DNA of 64,000 nt from Warburgia ugandensis (lineage: Eukaryota; Streptophyta; Magnoliopsida; Canellales; Canellaceae), in the NCBI GenBank assembly GCA_035236585.1, contig CP141126.1, positions 8,197,001-8,261,000 on the forward strand, read 5' to 3'. The position numbers and the translations under genes were made by a program. Below the pieces are notes generated by a model that worked only from the letters and a program-made list of their open reading frames with translations, was not told where the DNA came from and did not search any database. Positions within the stretch are counted from its first letter, which is position 1, and every line of letters begins with the position of its first letter. This document shows, piece after piece, positions 45,703-59,833 of this stretch.

Positions 45703-48700
45703 AAGAGCAAAAGTAATGCAGAAAATGTCTTCTTTCTCTCTTTCTCCTTTAATTATCTTCAGTAGTGAAAATATTGAATTAGGTAAATTAGGAAGGACCT
45801 TTGCTAGAAGGAAAAGGGTAGAAGCCCCCGCCGTCTTTAGTTAATTTGGTCCTTTCTTCTGCGAATCCGACGATGATTGGTAACCCAAAAACCCAGGAAA
45901 ACTTAGTCCCTGCTTTATAGGTTGTTCTACGACTACTGACAACATCCAGCTCTGCTGTATTTTAAGCTTTTGCTTGGATCAAATCATATCATGGGTTTTC
46001 TTAACCTCTCTCTCTCTCTCTCTCTCAAAGTAGTCTAAGTTGAAGATTATGTGACAACATGGGTTGGATTAGATTATTGTAATCAGGTGATTGACTGATG
46101 TGTTTGTTTGTTTATTAAGAATTAGTTGACTTGGATTATGGTGTGGTTGGACTAGAAGCAGAAACATGAAAGCAGTTCTGTACTTTGGTCTATTTTTAAT
46201 GAATATTTTTGCTTCTTTTGGGTTGAAGCTTCTATTTCAAGGTAACAAGAATCCATGGAGATTTTCTACTGTAGCTGGGATACGGGCCGGCTTTCCACTA
46301 TTTGTTATGTGTCCCCCATGCTAATTACAGGTGCTCGTCGTGCACCCCATGAGATACTCAACGCAACAAGGTGCTGCCGTGCCTCGCAGGTTTCAAGCTC
46401 CTATGAGATTTATTAAGGCCAGAAAGCAACTATAAACTATATATTCACTTTTCCGAGCTTAAACTGATTTTTTAAGTAACTTTGCTTATGCAACACTTTG
46501 GTTGATCAGCTCATATTTTCATGAGTGCAATTAGGATCATGCAACCTTGGCGGATTATGTGAGTAGCAGGTATGCTATTTGGGGCACCCACTTCTGGTTT
46601 AGATCCAAGTAATTATTGACAAAATGTGGCGGATGTGAGCGGTCGGTTAAGCTTTTTGATGATCTATTTGTGGGTGTTGTATTAAGTGGTCATGATCAAA
46701 ATATCAGATGACTGAGCGTGCATGATTCCTTGCTTTTCTATCAATGGCAGGCCTTGAGCCTCGGACCCATATTCCATGCATGCTTGGAGTTCTGCTACTT
46801 TGCTAGAGGTTCAGTTGATTGCATTGATGGGAATTTGGTCTGCAGCTGCAAGCTCCATGAATTAAACCAAGGGCCACGTGAAGGTGTTTACTACATAGAG
46901 CCCCATTAATCAAGGTAGGATTTGGTACCACGACCAACTTACTGAAAAATCACTTTTTACGAGAGGAAAGAAAAAAGACAAAAGTTGACAAAACTTATGA
47001 GGGACCACCACAACGGAGTGTGAACTCTACATTCCCTAAGTATTTCAAGTCAAATGCTGTTTTGCCTAACGACGGTGTACAATTTCTTCTTCATAAACAG
47101 TAGTTGTCGAGAAAACAATAAAAGTTCATACATATATGTGTGTGTATGTATGTATTGACATACACACAGGGCTTTCACTTAGCTTTGAGTTCACTGAGTT
47201 TAGATTGTTGTCGGGATGGGTATGAAAAATGGGACAGATATGGGGCTCAAGAACAGTTCAAAATGCTTCTAATTATGCTGGGCAGAAGGCCCTCTAAGGC
47301 GCTTTCCTTTTGAGTGCCCCTCATTCTTTCATGAAGGGGCCGACCTTTGAATCTACTTTAAATGTTTATGGAACAAGCTTATTTTGTAGTCGACTCTATC
47401 ATAGTTGCAAGTTTGGATTTGGTAACATTCAACAAATGTTTGTGAAAATTCTGAGATAATTTTTCATTTTTATACGAGTTTATGCTTTTCATTTGAAATT
47501 TTAATTAGATTTACAAATACTATTTGAGAATTTAGTAAACTATTTGTGAAATTTGAGTTTTTGCTAAGTAAATTTATGTTAATTTCTTATAAATTTATTT
47601 ATGACTTGTTTAGAAAAATGTCGGGATATAAAAAAGTTGGGCTTTTTCAAGGATTGAACAATCTTCAATTAATTGGAGAATTTTGTGACTATGTTATGTG
47701 CAAGACCACTAGAAGAGGCTTACAAGTGTCGTCAAGGTTGATGCTGTGGTGCATGGCTCATCCAGGGTGGGACTATCACATAGATGCTTCTCACCATTGA
47801 AAGGAGTGCGCCGTGCCTGTACCTTCCCCCACTCGTTTTCCAAGTTGAATATGCCATCCATGTTGTAGTTGCCTGCACATGAGTAGCTTCGATCATCCGA
47901 CAATGTCCTAGAAATCCATCTGGTCACTCAAGCAATCACCTCCATAAGGAACAGCTAGAAAGATAATGATCAAATTTTACTGCAAGCGGGACCTACCAAT
48001 CTTCCCCCTACAGCTGAAAGTTAGAAGCCAACAAATCTTCCGTGAAACGGTCTAAATCTGCATGAGTGGACTTCCCCTCCCACCGTGTCTCCACAAATTT
48101 GGTGGGCTTTGCTTTTCCTTAAAGCTTTCAGGATGGTGAGTCGGTGACATACTTTTACAAGAGCTTTTGTCCGGCATTTGCCTGTGTAAGTGAGTAGAGC
48201 AAGTTACTATACCCAGGTAAAAGTACACCTGGGACCCAGTTTTTGGTGATCCAAACCACTCATCTTAAATAGGCCAGGTATTCTTCTCCATTAAATGATC
48301 TTACTAACTGTTCTCAGGTAGGGAAAACCGAATGAATCAGTTCAAGAACAACATAGTGAAATCTAATCCAAGAGTTAAGATCATCCAGTGGAACAGATTT
48401 TGCAGTTACCCATCTAGGACTTGGACTAGAAGATGGAAGTTTCAGAATGGCAATCATCAGAGCCCCGCATGTGCTTTGATCAGCTACTTCTACAAATGGG
48501 TTCCCTGGGAAGAAGTAGACTTGCAGGCAGAGTAGAAGCATAAATGTTGACATGCAAGATTGGCCATGGCTTTCATTCAAGCAGTCATCGTTTGCAGTAG
48601 TTCAAGGGTTTCTGCAATCAGTTCCTCTCAAACACCATAGACTATGACCGGGCATCGGCATTAAAAGCTTCACGCATACTGTGATCTAGATAGAGGAAAG

Positions 48701-49900
48701 GATTGAAATATGTCTCTCATCTGATATAGATGAGGAAAACCAGGGAATCGAAAGGAAAATAAAATTAATAAGATCAAATCATTATCACGTAAATATCAAG
48801 TTATCTCAACATCAAATGATCAAGGAGATCAGTAAGTACATATGATCTTGCCTTGATCACGATGACAGCAGGGATCCACTAGGTACACGACATAGTTCCT
48901 TGTATGGGACCGTTAATTTGATTGGTCAATTACAGGACTCAACACAATGAGTCCACGGTGAAAGACTGAGGGGGTGCTAAGAATCAATGGTTAAATCATC
49001 TTAAGGAACATTATCTGCATCGGAGCATATTCTCAATTGCCCTTGATCAATAATACTCACTAATTTGATGGCCTGCACGATTTGAAACTTTTTTAAGGCA
49101 AAGCAAACTACCTCCAAACATATTCTATTTACATAAGATTTTAACTTGCTAATTTAAAAAAACAACTTTTTCAACTAACATTTTTTACCAGGTCTCTATC
49201 TTCTAGAAAATGGCTTCTATTAATAGTTTGATTGGGGAACTTAGTTTTGATCGTTTGACTCGCTATATTGATTGTATCAAGGATTACTGATATGTTTTGG
49301 ACTTATCTCAGTTTTGATATGATGGTAAGTCATGTTTGGCTTTCTTTTTGGAAGGCTATAGTGGTTGGTCATGTCAAAGTCAAGGAAATACATGTTTGTC
49401 TAATAGTATATGTGGGACAAATATGTTTAGTGATTCAAATCATCATCTTCAACCCGAGAAGATAGGCCATGTGCCAATAATCTTCTTCAATGGATGATCA
49501 TGACCGTGATTATTGTAACTTGTGACAGCTCAAGCAACTGCAAAGCAATAGTAGAATCTTGACCAAGTGAAACATACTCAAATTTGGCTATCTTTTCTTC
49601 TGAATGGTGTCCAATCTTGGCATCTTAGCCACCCAGCATCCATCTAGCAGAACGCAGAGTACATTAGGATCATCCTAATGTGATAGATTTAAGATCATTA
49701 AGATCCAATTGTAAGCCCCACCACATGTAACAGTTGGGACTGGACATGCCACCCATCCATCTCACTAAAGGTCCGATTATATAATCCGGTTTATTGGACT
49801 ATGTTGGATTATTCCCCACAGATTCCATAATGACTCATCCCAATAATCCAATAAATAGGATTATATAAGCCTCTCCATGCAAGTTGTAAAAGCTAATTTA
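45703..49900. other. 3' UTR of ZHD and intergenic DNA
   Basis: The first 500 bp or so are T-rich, like a 3' UTR, with a (CT)n run at 46006-46028. No further gene is recognised; open frames are short and lack motifs. Confidence 0.5.
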
Positions 49901-50414
49901 GGGGGTTGATTTAACTACATTTCTTAGGCATTTTTGAGATATCATATCATATCTCACAAATGTGAAGCTTATTTAACAACGATATTTTAGACATATGCGA
50001 GATATCATGTTTATTTAACTGCGATATCTTGGGCATATGTGAGATATCATGTTTATTTAACTGCGATATCTTGGGCATATATGAGATATCATGTTTATTT
50101 AACATTATCATAGTTGATATGTTTATTGTTATCAGAGAAATGCCAACCCCTTTTTATTGTGTAAATTCTTATTGCTTTTATAGAGAAAAAAATAACTTCA
50201 AACCATGAGAAGAAATGATTGTCTTCACTATAAAGAAGCTCACTACATTAGAGAGAGAATAATGCTTGTACTCATGCATATGAGCTTTCCATTACACAGA
50301 AGATATCACAGAAAATACGACACACCTCTCAGATATCACAGAATATATTACAAGAGACATCATAAAAGATATGCTAATAGAAATGCCCAAGATGTGTGGT
50401 TAAATAAACCCCCC
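49901..50414. mobile_element. MITE-like element with terminal inverted repeats
   Basis: The left end GGGGGTTGATTTAACTACAT and the reversed right end GGGGGGTTTATTTAACCACA match over about 35 bp, continuing into a TCTTRGGCAT word on both sides. Length is 514 bp with no coding. The left half holds three tandem 42-bp units (starts 49999, 50041, 50083) containing GAGATATCATGTTTATTTAA. I found no clear target-site duplication, so the superfamily is open. Confidence 0.6.
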
Positions 50415-51874
50415 TTTGTTTGTCAATTTAACTCGGTTGGTGTTCCATTTCCCATGAACAACCTTTTTCTGAGTAAGCAAACAGAGTGCTTTTTAAGGAC
50501 AAGCCTAGACTCATGAGCTATTCGAACTTATAACCTAAGCATAGGAGAGCCCCACAGTTTCCACATTACATTTGCTAATATTTTTCAAAACCATTCAAAT
50601 CGTCATTGTAAAAAAGGGGAAAGTGGAAAGATAAAAGTCAAATGTACAACAGATAATAAAAGAGTAAGGTTCAACCGGAAGTGCTTCCCTTCATGTGAGT
50701 TCGTACTACATGGCATCGACTGCCCCATGTAACCTACATAAAAGCATTTCTCTAGAGATAATGGCAATGCTAGGTATGGCATCCGATGTACAATAGGCTT
50801 ATTTTTAATGTGAGTTCACTTTCGCCTTGTCTTGCGGACATTTACTACCATAATGAATAAGGTGCAGCCTTTGTGGATCTCAATCTTTCGTCGGAGCAGA
50901 TGGATCATCTTTTTGGGCTGTACTTCAAATCTCTACTGGATTGAAAGGTGCCATCAACAATCCTGCCTGTCAATAAGAGATTATAAGTAAAGGAGTCAGA
51001 AGAAAACCAAGGACAATGCTTCCATATTCATGGCTGAAAATAAAATTTAGTGGCATGATAATGGGCAATTGCGGGCCTAACTTAAGGCTTAATAGTAGAT
51101 GGGGTGGTCAAGACAACCCCTAGATCCAAAAGGCAATATTGTGTACGTGAAACAACCCAACCTATGAGGCCATGTATCTATTTCTCATAAATGGATATCT
51201 TAGTTAACAAACAAAGAGCAAATGACCACGCATCATGTTCCTTCATAATCCTTGGCTCAAAAGAAATTGGCTAACAAATGTTCGTTGGAGTTGGTTGCAA
51301 ACAACTTGATATCTTGCTTGAAGTAAGTTTGGTGGTAGATTCTAGTTTTTGCTCTCTCCTTTGGCTGAGGATTAGGTTTGAGAGTGTGTGTGAGTTATTT
51401 ACTTTGTAATTCTTATCTTGTACCCAAAAATAAAAATAAAAGTAGGAACAAAAGATTAGTTATTACCCAAAATTGCCACAAGGCCCACCTGAGGAGAATT
51501 AGAGGTGGACTGTCGATATATCATGAGTAGAAAACTGTAGTGATGATACAATAAAACCCCCCCCCCGATTGATAGCCTTTGGATCGAAGGCTTTCTCTTC
51601 ATTTTAGGGTTTTTTTACTTATTGTGTAACTCCCTTAAATTAATATACTGGATATTTGTCATTTTTATTAATTTAGAAGGGTTTTATGTCTTTTCAACTT
51701 TTTTTTTATGTTTCTTTAAATGATTCTTCCTCTTCAACAACCATGGCATTTCTATCTTTCTTGTGTAAATCATATCTTGCCTTTATCTCTTATGCTTCTT
51801 TCCTCCCTTCTAGTTTTCTCTTCAAAAAATAAAGAAATATCTCTCACCTCTAAGTTTCTCTCCAATAGAATGAG

Positions 51875-51945
<71 letters not shown>

Positions 51946-53901
51946 AAGAAGAGCTCCTCTAACTTGAGAACATTAATTTATATGACCAGAGGGCCTTAAG
52001 AAAATTCTAAAAAAATCATCTTATTAGTTTAGTGAGTTTATTATTTACAACGTTGCCCTAGTTGGAATCAGAGACTTTGTATTAGCTTAGTAGGATAATT
52101 AATTTATTGGACATGTAGATGTTCCTACAATCACCTATCCTAATTTCACAAAGCAAATCTTCTCCTAAGATAGAAGAATAATAGCACCTCTTTCTTGCAT
52201 TGTCTTTGGTTTTAACCTTGTCTGCTTTACTGTTGATACTGTTGGGAACTATATGTACATAAAAAACTATAGTCGTTAGCCTCAACATGTGTTAGTTTAG
52301 ATATAATCATTCCTTACTTTCAATGTCAACACATGTTACTTCAGATATAATCATTCCTTAATTTCTTTTTAACAGTATCCTTCCCACCTTCTCCATCACA
52401 GAACTACATTCAAACTCTGGGACTAAGTTCTTCATTTAATTCTTATTTTGATCAGCATATCAACAATTGCTCCCACAGAGCCAGCTCAGATATAATACAA
52501 ACATAACCAAAAAATTCAAATTGAAAACATGGCAGCTAATTTTTAAATCCAAAGGTTCACGTGTCAGTAAAACAGTATGGTAGTAGCTATTTCTTTCACC
52601 TTAACTGATATGGTGTTAGCTTTTTCTCTTTTTCTTTTTTTCGTCAAATGCAACATTGACATGTTCACCTTACAACAAGTACCAATTAGGACCATGATTC
52701 TTGGCCGGGGTAACATACAGTTAAGCCTACAAAAGTTGGTGCAGAAAACCTAGAGGATATTAGAAACCAGTGTTTAGTTTCTGTTGATTCGTTGCCCAGG
52801 ATATCGGTGCTTCTGTTGCCTTGAAGATGGGCCAACGATTACAACAGAGGCTGGAGAGTGCTAATAAACAGCCCATGGTGAGCTTCCTCTTATACCTGCT
52901 TTCCTTTTCTTTCTTCTTTTCAAATTTTTTTTCTTCTTTTCTTTCTTTGAATGTTGAACAAACAAGCATTTTGAGCCCGCCCACAACCTACTAAGGAACC
53001 ACAGAGAAGCACTACTTGCGCCACTAGAAGCCATTTGCTCTATATACATGTTTGCTTTTGCAAATAGATGATATCACGATTGCTACGTCTCCCATAATCT
53101 CTCGGTCAGTAATATTCATTTCATTATCAAGCTCCAGCCCACTTTTTAAGCAACACACATTCTGCTAGTAATTTGGTATGCAATGCATGAAGATGTATAC
53201 TGCAGGAAGCCCAAGTGTTCCGTATAATCACGTAATTAAAACACCCTGCACCAGCAAATCCCAGATTAAATTTAGGTGCCTCATCAAAGTTAAGGCGGAT
53301 CTACCCTGGTCCAGGTGGTTGGCACTTAACATGGACAATTCTCTACTGTTTCTTTCAAGTTAATTACTTGACGCCATTTTGAATGGAGAGACCTTCCTCC
53401 TCTGGCTGGAACCAGTTGCCTGATGTTTATTGTTCGCAACTTCAACTACAGCCACTTGTAACCTCTTCCAAGCACTGTTATGCCAAGTCTAGAATAACGC
53501 TGAAAAGTTTATTTTGTGCGTTCCGGCTGAACTATATGAGATAAGAATGAACCAGCAGTCCAGTGGCAGAGGTGGAACTATGATAATAGACAATTGTATT
53601 TGCGCAATATTCAACCATGAAATCTATAACTACTTGTTTCTTACTTTTGTAACCCAGAAATCCAACATGTTGTACCTTTAAAGGGAAGTAGATACATGGT
53701 CATTAAAGACCACTTCTAAGATGTTGCATTCATAATTTCAGTTTGAATACATTTCTGGAATGTAACCTGTTCATGGACCTAAAGTACCTAGTTTCCGCAG
53801 TCCAAACTACATAAGAGATAAAGATTTGCAGATCAACAAGATAAAGAGCTTTCTTTTCCTTCTTCTGTGGGTGTGGACAATAAAGGATAAGAGAAAGCAA
53901 G
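50415..53901. other. Intergenic, no recognised gene
   Basis: Contains a compound (CT)n(CA)n microsatellite at 51879-51946. Nothing else supported. Confidence 0.5.
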
Positions 53902-53985
53902 TATCAGAAGTGGGAATCGAACCCTCGCCCTCTCTCGAGGACCAGAATTTGAGTCTGGCACCTTAGGCCACTCGGCCATCCTGTC
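53902..53985 (-). tRNA. trnL-CAA: tRNA-Leu(CAA)-like gene, possibly decayed
   Basis: 84 nt on the minus strand. It has an A box TGGCCGAGTGG, a perfect anticodon stem CCAGA/TCTGG around loop CTCAAAT (anticodon CAA), a long class II variable arm TCCTCGAGAGAGGGC, and B box GGTTCGATTCC. Compared with normal plant tRNA-Leu, the acceptor stem has A2 opposite A71 and a G1-U72 pair, and the T stem has A50 opposite A64. No TTTT terminator follows directly. It is a tRNA locus by origin; function is doubtful. Confidence 0.75.
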
Positions 53986-56379
53986 AAAAGAATAGGTCTA
54001 GCAAGAGGTGAACCTGCAACGTCATACATGGGAAATGAAATAAGTACTATCAGTGTTTGTATCTGCCATTTTCATGCACCTACTGGTAGTGGTAGTGGTG
54101 GTGGTGGTGGTGGTGGTGGGTATTAAGTCTGAAGTAATCAGACAGACAAGAAAAGCTCAATCAGACGTTGAAACAAACAAGAAATACAAAATCAAAAGTG
54201 ATGAAGCTAACTATTAAACATCAGTAACTATGAAAATAGACATGGCATATCCGTAGCCAAGCTCACAGGACCTAAATAGCTCCACATCTCCCCAAAATTA
54301 GCAAACTACATAAAGCATAAAAATGCAAGTTAAAGGTCTATGTACGCATTTTTCATAGTTTCAATTGCTGATAATAGTGATCATATCTGACAAAAGAAAA
54401 GCAAGATGGCCCAAGGAGAATCCAGAAGGCATCCTATGAATTATCATACAAAGGCCCATAAGAAACCAAATACAAGCAAAAGCAGAAAACCATAAATTAT
54501 AACCCATCTGTAGCTTCACTATTTGAAAATGTAACATTAGACAGATCTACTATTCTACTGTAATAAATCCTAATATTCAAAATGAACACATGCGTTCCGT
54601 TAGAAACGAAACCACAAGTTACAACCTAAATTCAGCTTCACTAATAGAAAATTTAAGACTAGACAGATTTATTGTCATAAATCCTAAAGTTCAAAACAAA
54701 CACACTAGCATGTCACTAGAAACATAGCCAAGTATAACAAAGACACAAGGGTGAGTGCAAGCTATTACTGTCTATGCCTGAACAAATGAATTTACTTGCG
54801 TTAGGAAATCAAGTTGATGATGCAAGTATATCACTCATTTACATACTCGGAATCTGTAAATGTCAATCTTCCTCCATGGTTTGAAGTTTCACGGCTCATT
54901 AGTTGGCTAATTCTGATGGTCCCAAGTTCTATTCGTATAGAGCCTCTCCATTAGTTATGACATGTTACATCATATGAAATGGGAGATGGACCACATGTGC
55001 AGAACCTATGATAAATGGCTTACTGTATCGGGAAAAACCCATGTGTAGATGGCTAGCATGACTTTAGAGAAGCGTGCAAACCTAAAGCCACTTGGCTGTT
55101 ATTGTCAATTCGGAATTAATTTGCTCCTGCTTGGCTTGTGGCAAGTTGGCAACTTGTGTTTCTTCCTGGATTGAACTGAAAAGACAGCGCATTTTTCAGT
55201 TTTGCAATTTCACTATGATTTAAGTCTTTTGAATCTAACCCATCACTATGTCCATAAACCCTTCTAACTATTTTATGACTATTACTATCTCCTCGCTATT
55301 TCTTTTTCTTTTTTTCTTAAAAGGTGGTTGGATTTCATTACAAAACATGAGAAATGCCTTATTAAGCAAAAGCATAACAGAGAAATAAAGATCAAAACAC
55401 CAATATAGAAAAACCCTAAGCTCGAGAATAACTCCAAAGAAGACTCCTCTTAAAAAGTCATACAAAGTTGTACCCAAGTAGAGAAATAAAGACCAAAGAG
55501 CAAGAAGCCTATATAGAAAAATGCTAAGAGCCAGAATAAGCTTCAAAGAAGACTCTCCTCTTTATAAAAGTTTGAATTAGAACTCTCCTCAGGATAATGT
55601 AATAAGGTATATCACTCTTTTGCTCTCAAAAGAGTTTTCCAACCTAATCCAAGCTATGAGATATTTCAAGAGTAAAGCAATCTTATCAGAAGCATGGTAT
55701 GCCTCTACCAATAATGCTTGCTTTTCCTCTTTGAGGGCACCCATTTATATAGCCTTTAAAAGGATAGCCCAACCATTTATAATGCAATATCTATAATTTT
55801 TTACTAGCTGTCTAGGTCATGCGGTTGCATGACTTCCATCATGCGATGACTTTGGATCAGCGGCTGTATGTACTAATGTCATGTGACTGCATGCTCTTTA
55901 TTCCTTTGCTTATTATTTTTCATGCTCTTCAATGTTGTAAGGATTTTTTTATTAGATTTTCTTTACAGTTTTACATAAATGGAGTATCTAAGAGCAAGCG
56001 CAAATTATCGTTAGGGTACTTTGACTTGTGATAATTAAGGCAGAGTCCAAATCGAGTGTTTACGATACCCTTCTTTGGACAAGAGCATGTTAATAGTTGA
56101 TGGATAAAGCTGAAATAAACACACATTTTGCGCTCCCATTAATCATTCAAGTTGAGATTATTGGTTTCTTAGTCTCTTGCCCTTGCCTTGACTCTTCCTT
56201 GACATTGAGGAACACTCTTTTGTCAACAATTTTGAAAAGGGCGGTGGCACCCAAAGTTTTTTAAATGCCTTGAAAAACTTTGATGTTTTAAAATTTTTTG
56301 TTGATTTTGCATCAATCTAACCTAGGTTTTGATTGAATTTTGACAATATTTGATGAATGCGTCCTGGGCATTTTTGAAG
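53986..56379. other. Intergenic with small tandem repeats
   Basis: (GGT)n at about 54083-54119. An imperfect tandem pair of about 101 bp at 55379-55479 and 55480-55565 (both start AGAGAAATAAAGA and contain TATAGAAAAA and CAAAGAAGACTC). No gene recognised. Confidence 0.5.
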
Positions 56380-57800
56380 ATGATGCCTTCAATGACTTTG
56401 ATGGCTTCTACCTGGAATTTTCTTAAGACTCAATGGATTTTTGAAAATCTTTGATGACTTTGCAAATCTGTGAGGAATTTGGCTTGGGACTTTCATAGGA
56501 CTTGATGGCTTCAATGACTTGGATGCTTCTATCTAAAATTTGCCTAGGACTTAATGGATTTAAAGAATGGATGGCTTTTGCCTAGAATCTTCCCAGGACT
56601 TAATGGCTTTGAAGATTGGATGGCTTATGCCTGGACGACCTACTGCTTCTTCACCTAGGGATTCCTAGAGGGGGCCTAGTACTTCTTTGGCTAAGGATTA
56701 TCAATAAACTTTGCCCAAGGTAACCTAGTGCATCTTTGCTCTGGGATTCTAAGAGGGTTTTATTGGAGGAGGCCTAGTGCTTCTTTGGCTAGGGAGTCTC
56801 CTCAAACTTTGGTTAATGTGGCTGAGTTCTTCTTTGCTTGGGGATTCTTGAAGAATTTTGTAAAAAGGAGTCATGCTTCTTTGCTTAGGGATTTCTGAAA
56901 AACTTTGGTTAAGGTAGACCAGTGCTTCTTTACCTGAGGATTCTTAGAGGATTTTGGTAAAAGGTGCCTAGTGCTTCTTCCCTCTGAATTCTCATCAAAC
57001 TTCAGTCAAGGTGGCTTAGTGCTACTTTGCTTGGAGATTCTTGGAGGATTTTGCCCCTCGCCTAGGGATTCTTAGAGAATTCTATAGGTGGGAGGTCTAA
57101 AGCTTCTTAGCTTAGGGATTCTCAACAAACTTTGGTTGAGGTGACCTAATACTTCTTCAATTGGGGATTCTCAGAGGATTTTGTTTGAGGGGGCCCAGTG
57201 CTTCTTCACTTAGGGATTCTTGGCAAACTTTGGTCGAGATGACCTAGTGCTTCTTCACTTGAGGAATTTAGGAGGATTGTGCTAGAAGGGACCTATTGCT
57301 TCTTGCCTAGAGATTCTTGGCAAACTTTGGTCAAGGTGGCCCAATGATTCTTCACCTAGGGATTCTTAGTAGATTTTTATTGATCCTTTGATTGGTGACG
57401 ATTTGACCTTGATTTGTTATGACTTTGATTTTTATTTTTATTTTATAACTTAATTGAATGAATTTGATCTTGGTTTGGTAAAATCTGATTCCAAGGCATT
57501 GATCTTAAGCTAATCATATGATTTTGATGGATTAGATGGCTTGATCTTGATGGATCACATGGCTTGATCTTGATGACTTGATATTAATTTGATCTAATGT
57601 GATCAAAGGGCTTTAATATTGATTACTTGATATTGAGCTGATCAAATAACTCGAATTCAATGAATCAAATTATTTGGCCTTTATGGATTGAATGGCTTGA
57701 TTTTGATGGATTAGATGACTTCATCTTGGTTGATGAAATGTGATTAGAGGACCTTGTTATTGATGACTTAATCTTGAGCTGATCAGAAGAATTGATTTTG
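56380..57800. repeat. Degenerate minisatellite field
   Basis: Three abutting repeat styles. At 56380-56640 units carry GACTTAATGGATTT and TGGATGGCTT. At 56640-57375 two half-units of about 55 bp alternate, one with AGGGATTCTTGGCAAACTTTGG and one with GGATTCTTAGAGGATTTTG, giving a dimer near 110 bp. At 57480-57800 units carry GATGGCTTGATCTTGATG. Units are diverged and frames are not conserved. Confidence 0.8.
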
Positions 57801-57881
57801 ATTGTTAGATTTGTTGATTGACTCATGTCTCCTACTCTTTACACCTACATGAAACGGCTAAAATTACCATTGCTCATTGCT

Positions 57882-57909
57882 CACACACACACACACACAC
57901 ACACACACA
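57882..57909. repeat. (AC)n microsatellite / LINE tail
   Basis: Reads (GT)n on the minus strand directly downstream of the LINE fragment at 57910-58112, so it may be the element's 3' tail. Confidence 0.8.
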
Positions 57910-58112
57910 TCCTTAAAGCCTTATTTTGATTAGAGGTTGGCTACGCTAATCTTGTTCTTCCATTCACCTCTATCAAGTTTCGTGGCTTCATTTAGTTTAA
58001 AAGTTTTTAAATCTTTTCTCACTACTTCTATCTACATCCTTTTGGGCCTTCTCCTTGCCCTTCTAGAGTCTTCAACTTTTATTGACTCACTCATTCTCAC
58101 CATTGCTGTTTG
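57910..58112 (-). mobile_element. RTE-type LINE 3' end
   Basis: Minus strand contains AGAAGGCCCAAAAGGATGTA and GATTTAAAAACTTTTAAACT, matching the LINE 3' ends at 7390-7717 and 31575-31842. It is separately inserted and 5' truncated. Confidence 0.65.
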
Positions 58113-58113
58113 G

Positions 58114-58181
<68 letters not shown>

Positions 58182-58230
58182 TATAATCCTTCAGATTAGA
58201 ATCATGGGTTTTTTTTTTTTTTTTTTTTTT
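58114..58230. repeat. (AT)n, (GA)n and poly-T runs
   Basis: (AT)n 58114-58137, (GA)n 58138-58178, then a run of about 23 T at 58207-58230. Confidence 0.9.
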
Positions 58231-59833
58231 CTTAAATGAAAAACTTTGTAAGATGGACTTCTATCATAAATGAAACATTCAAAGAGTATGAGAAGAGAGA
58301 AGCAAATTGTAACACCCCTAACTTTTGTAAGGAGATTGAATAAATAATGAAATTAAAATTTTCAAGAAAAATTAGGCTGGAATATTAGGGTTATTAAAAA
58401 TGCACTTCTCATATAAGTAGAATTAAGGTATAAGACATGTATAATTGAAAACATACTTGACGAACCAATCGTAATGAATGTAAATACGACAAATTCTGAG
58501 TTCGAATGAAAATTCCTTATTTTTCTCTATTTTTATGAATAAATGAATAAAATATTAATTTTACTCATAACCAAGACCTAAGGCAACAATATTTAGAATG
58601 TACTCGAAAATATAATTCTAACGCCATTAAGTACGCTCAATTCCGAGTTTGGGAGAATAAAATGAATTTTTCTCCACAAAAGGGCAAATTAGTCTTTTCA
58701 CACCTCCGTGGGGCCTACAAATAGATCCAACAGCTAGAAAACATGTAATCATGAGTCAAACTACTACCACATACTAGTGGAGAAAGAGGTGGTAGTGGAA
58801 ATCCAATGATAATTTAATACTAAAAAGAAATGAAACATGATAATTACATATAATCATGAAAAAATTCAAAAACACCTATAAAGACCCCATAAAAATTCCC
58901 AAAATTTTTCTTAAAACTCCCTTACAAGGTGCCCTAGACGCCCCCAAAATTTCATGCAGCCAGATTGCAGAGAGCCTCTTAAAAAAATAATGGCTCGAAT
59001 GGATGATCCAAGCAATCATTTTATTCTCCATGATCTCACGATCGAAACACCTCGATAATTACTTTAAACAGCCAAGTAACGAGGAAGAATCGAGCTATTG
59101 AAGTTTACGTCAGTGAGTGATAGAAATCCAGAGACCAAAAAATATTTTTCAAGTTTTTCGACATCAAACGATATCAGATTACCACCAAACTTTAAAAGAT
59201 AATATTGAGAGCCTGATCTACAATACCCATATTTTTTATTTAAGATCCATTGAGAAATGGGTCACTAGCAATAACCAGAATTCGGTCACCTTTTTCGGTG
59301 ATGGTGACATTTTCTAACGAACCTCTAAAAATGTGAAAAAATAAAAATTTTGTGATAAGGATAAATAAAACCTGATCTTTTTATCTATGAAGACGAATTG
59401 TCGATTAGGAATTAATTAACCCTTAAAATTCTAAACAAAAACTTGATGGTGAATAGGAAAAAACTGAGATCTCACCATCCGATCGTTAAAAATATGATCG
59501 GAAGGTAGATCTATGTAAAATGTGACTCCAACCCATCAATAATGAATTACAACAAGAAATACAAACCAATTATGGACTATTTGATAAAAGATCTGATCTA
59601 ATCATTCAAAACTCGATCGGTGATGATCGAAGGTTAGGAAAGGCGATCAAACCATGGATTATGGTTAAAAACATTGGAATTGTTGAATGATTTACCTTAA
59701 ATGTTAGATATTAAAACTTCTAGAGGTACCCGCTTGATCTGGACAGTTGATCTGATCATGTGCCTTAAGATTGGCTAATCAGAAAGCGATATGACCGTTA
59801 GATCGATGTGTAATCCTGAACATACATTGAGAT

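Noticed and set aside
49999-50105. Possible CRISPR-like array from evenly spaced 42-bp units
   Set aside because: Units are contiguous with no spacers and lie in a plant MITE.
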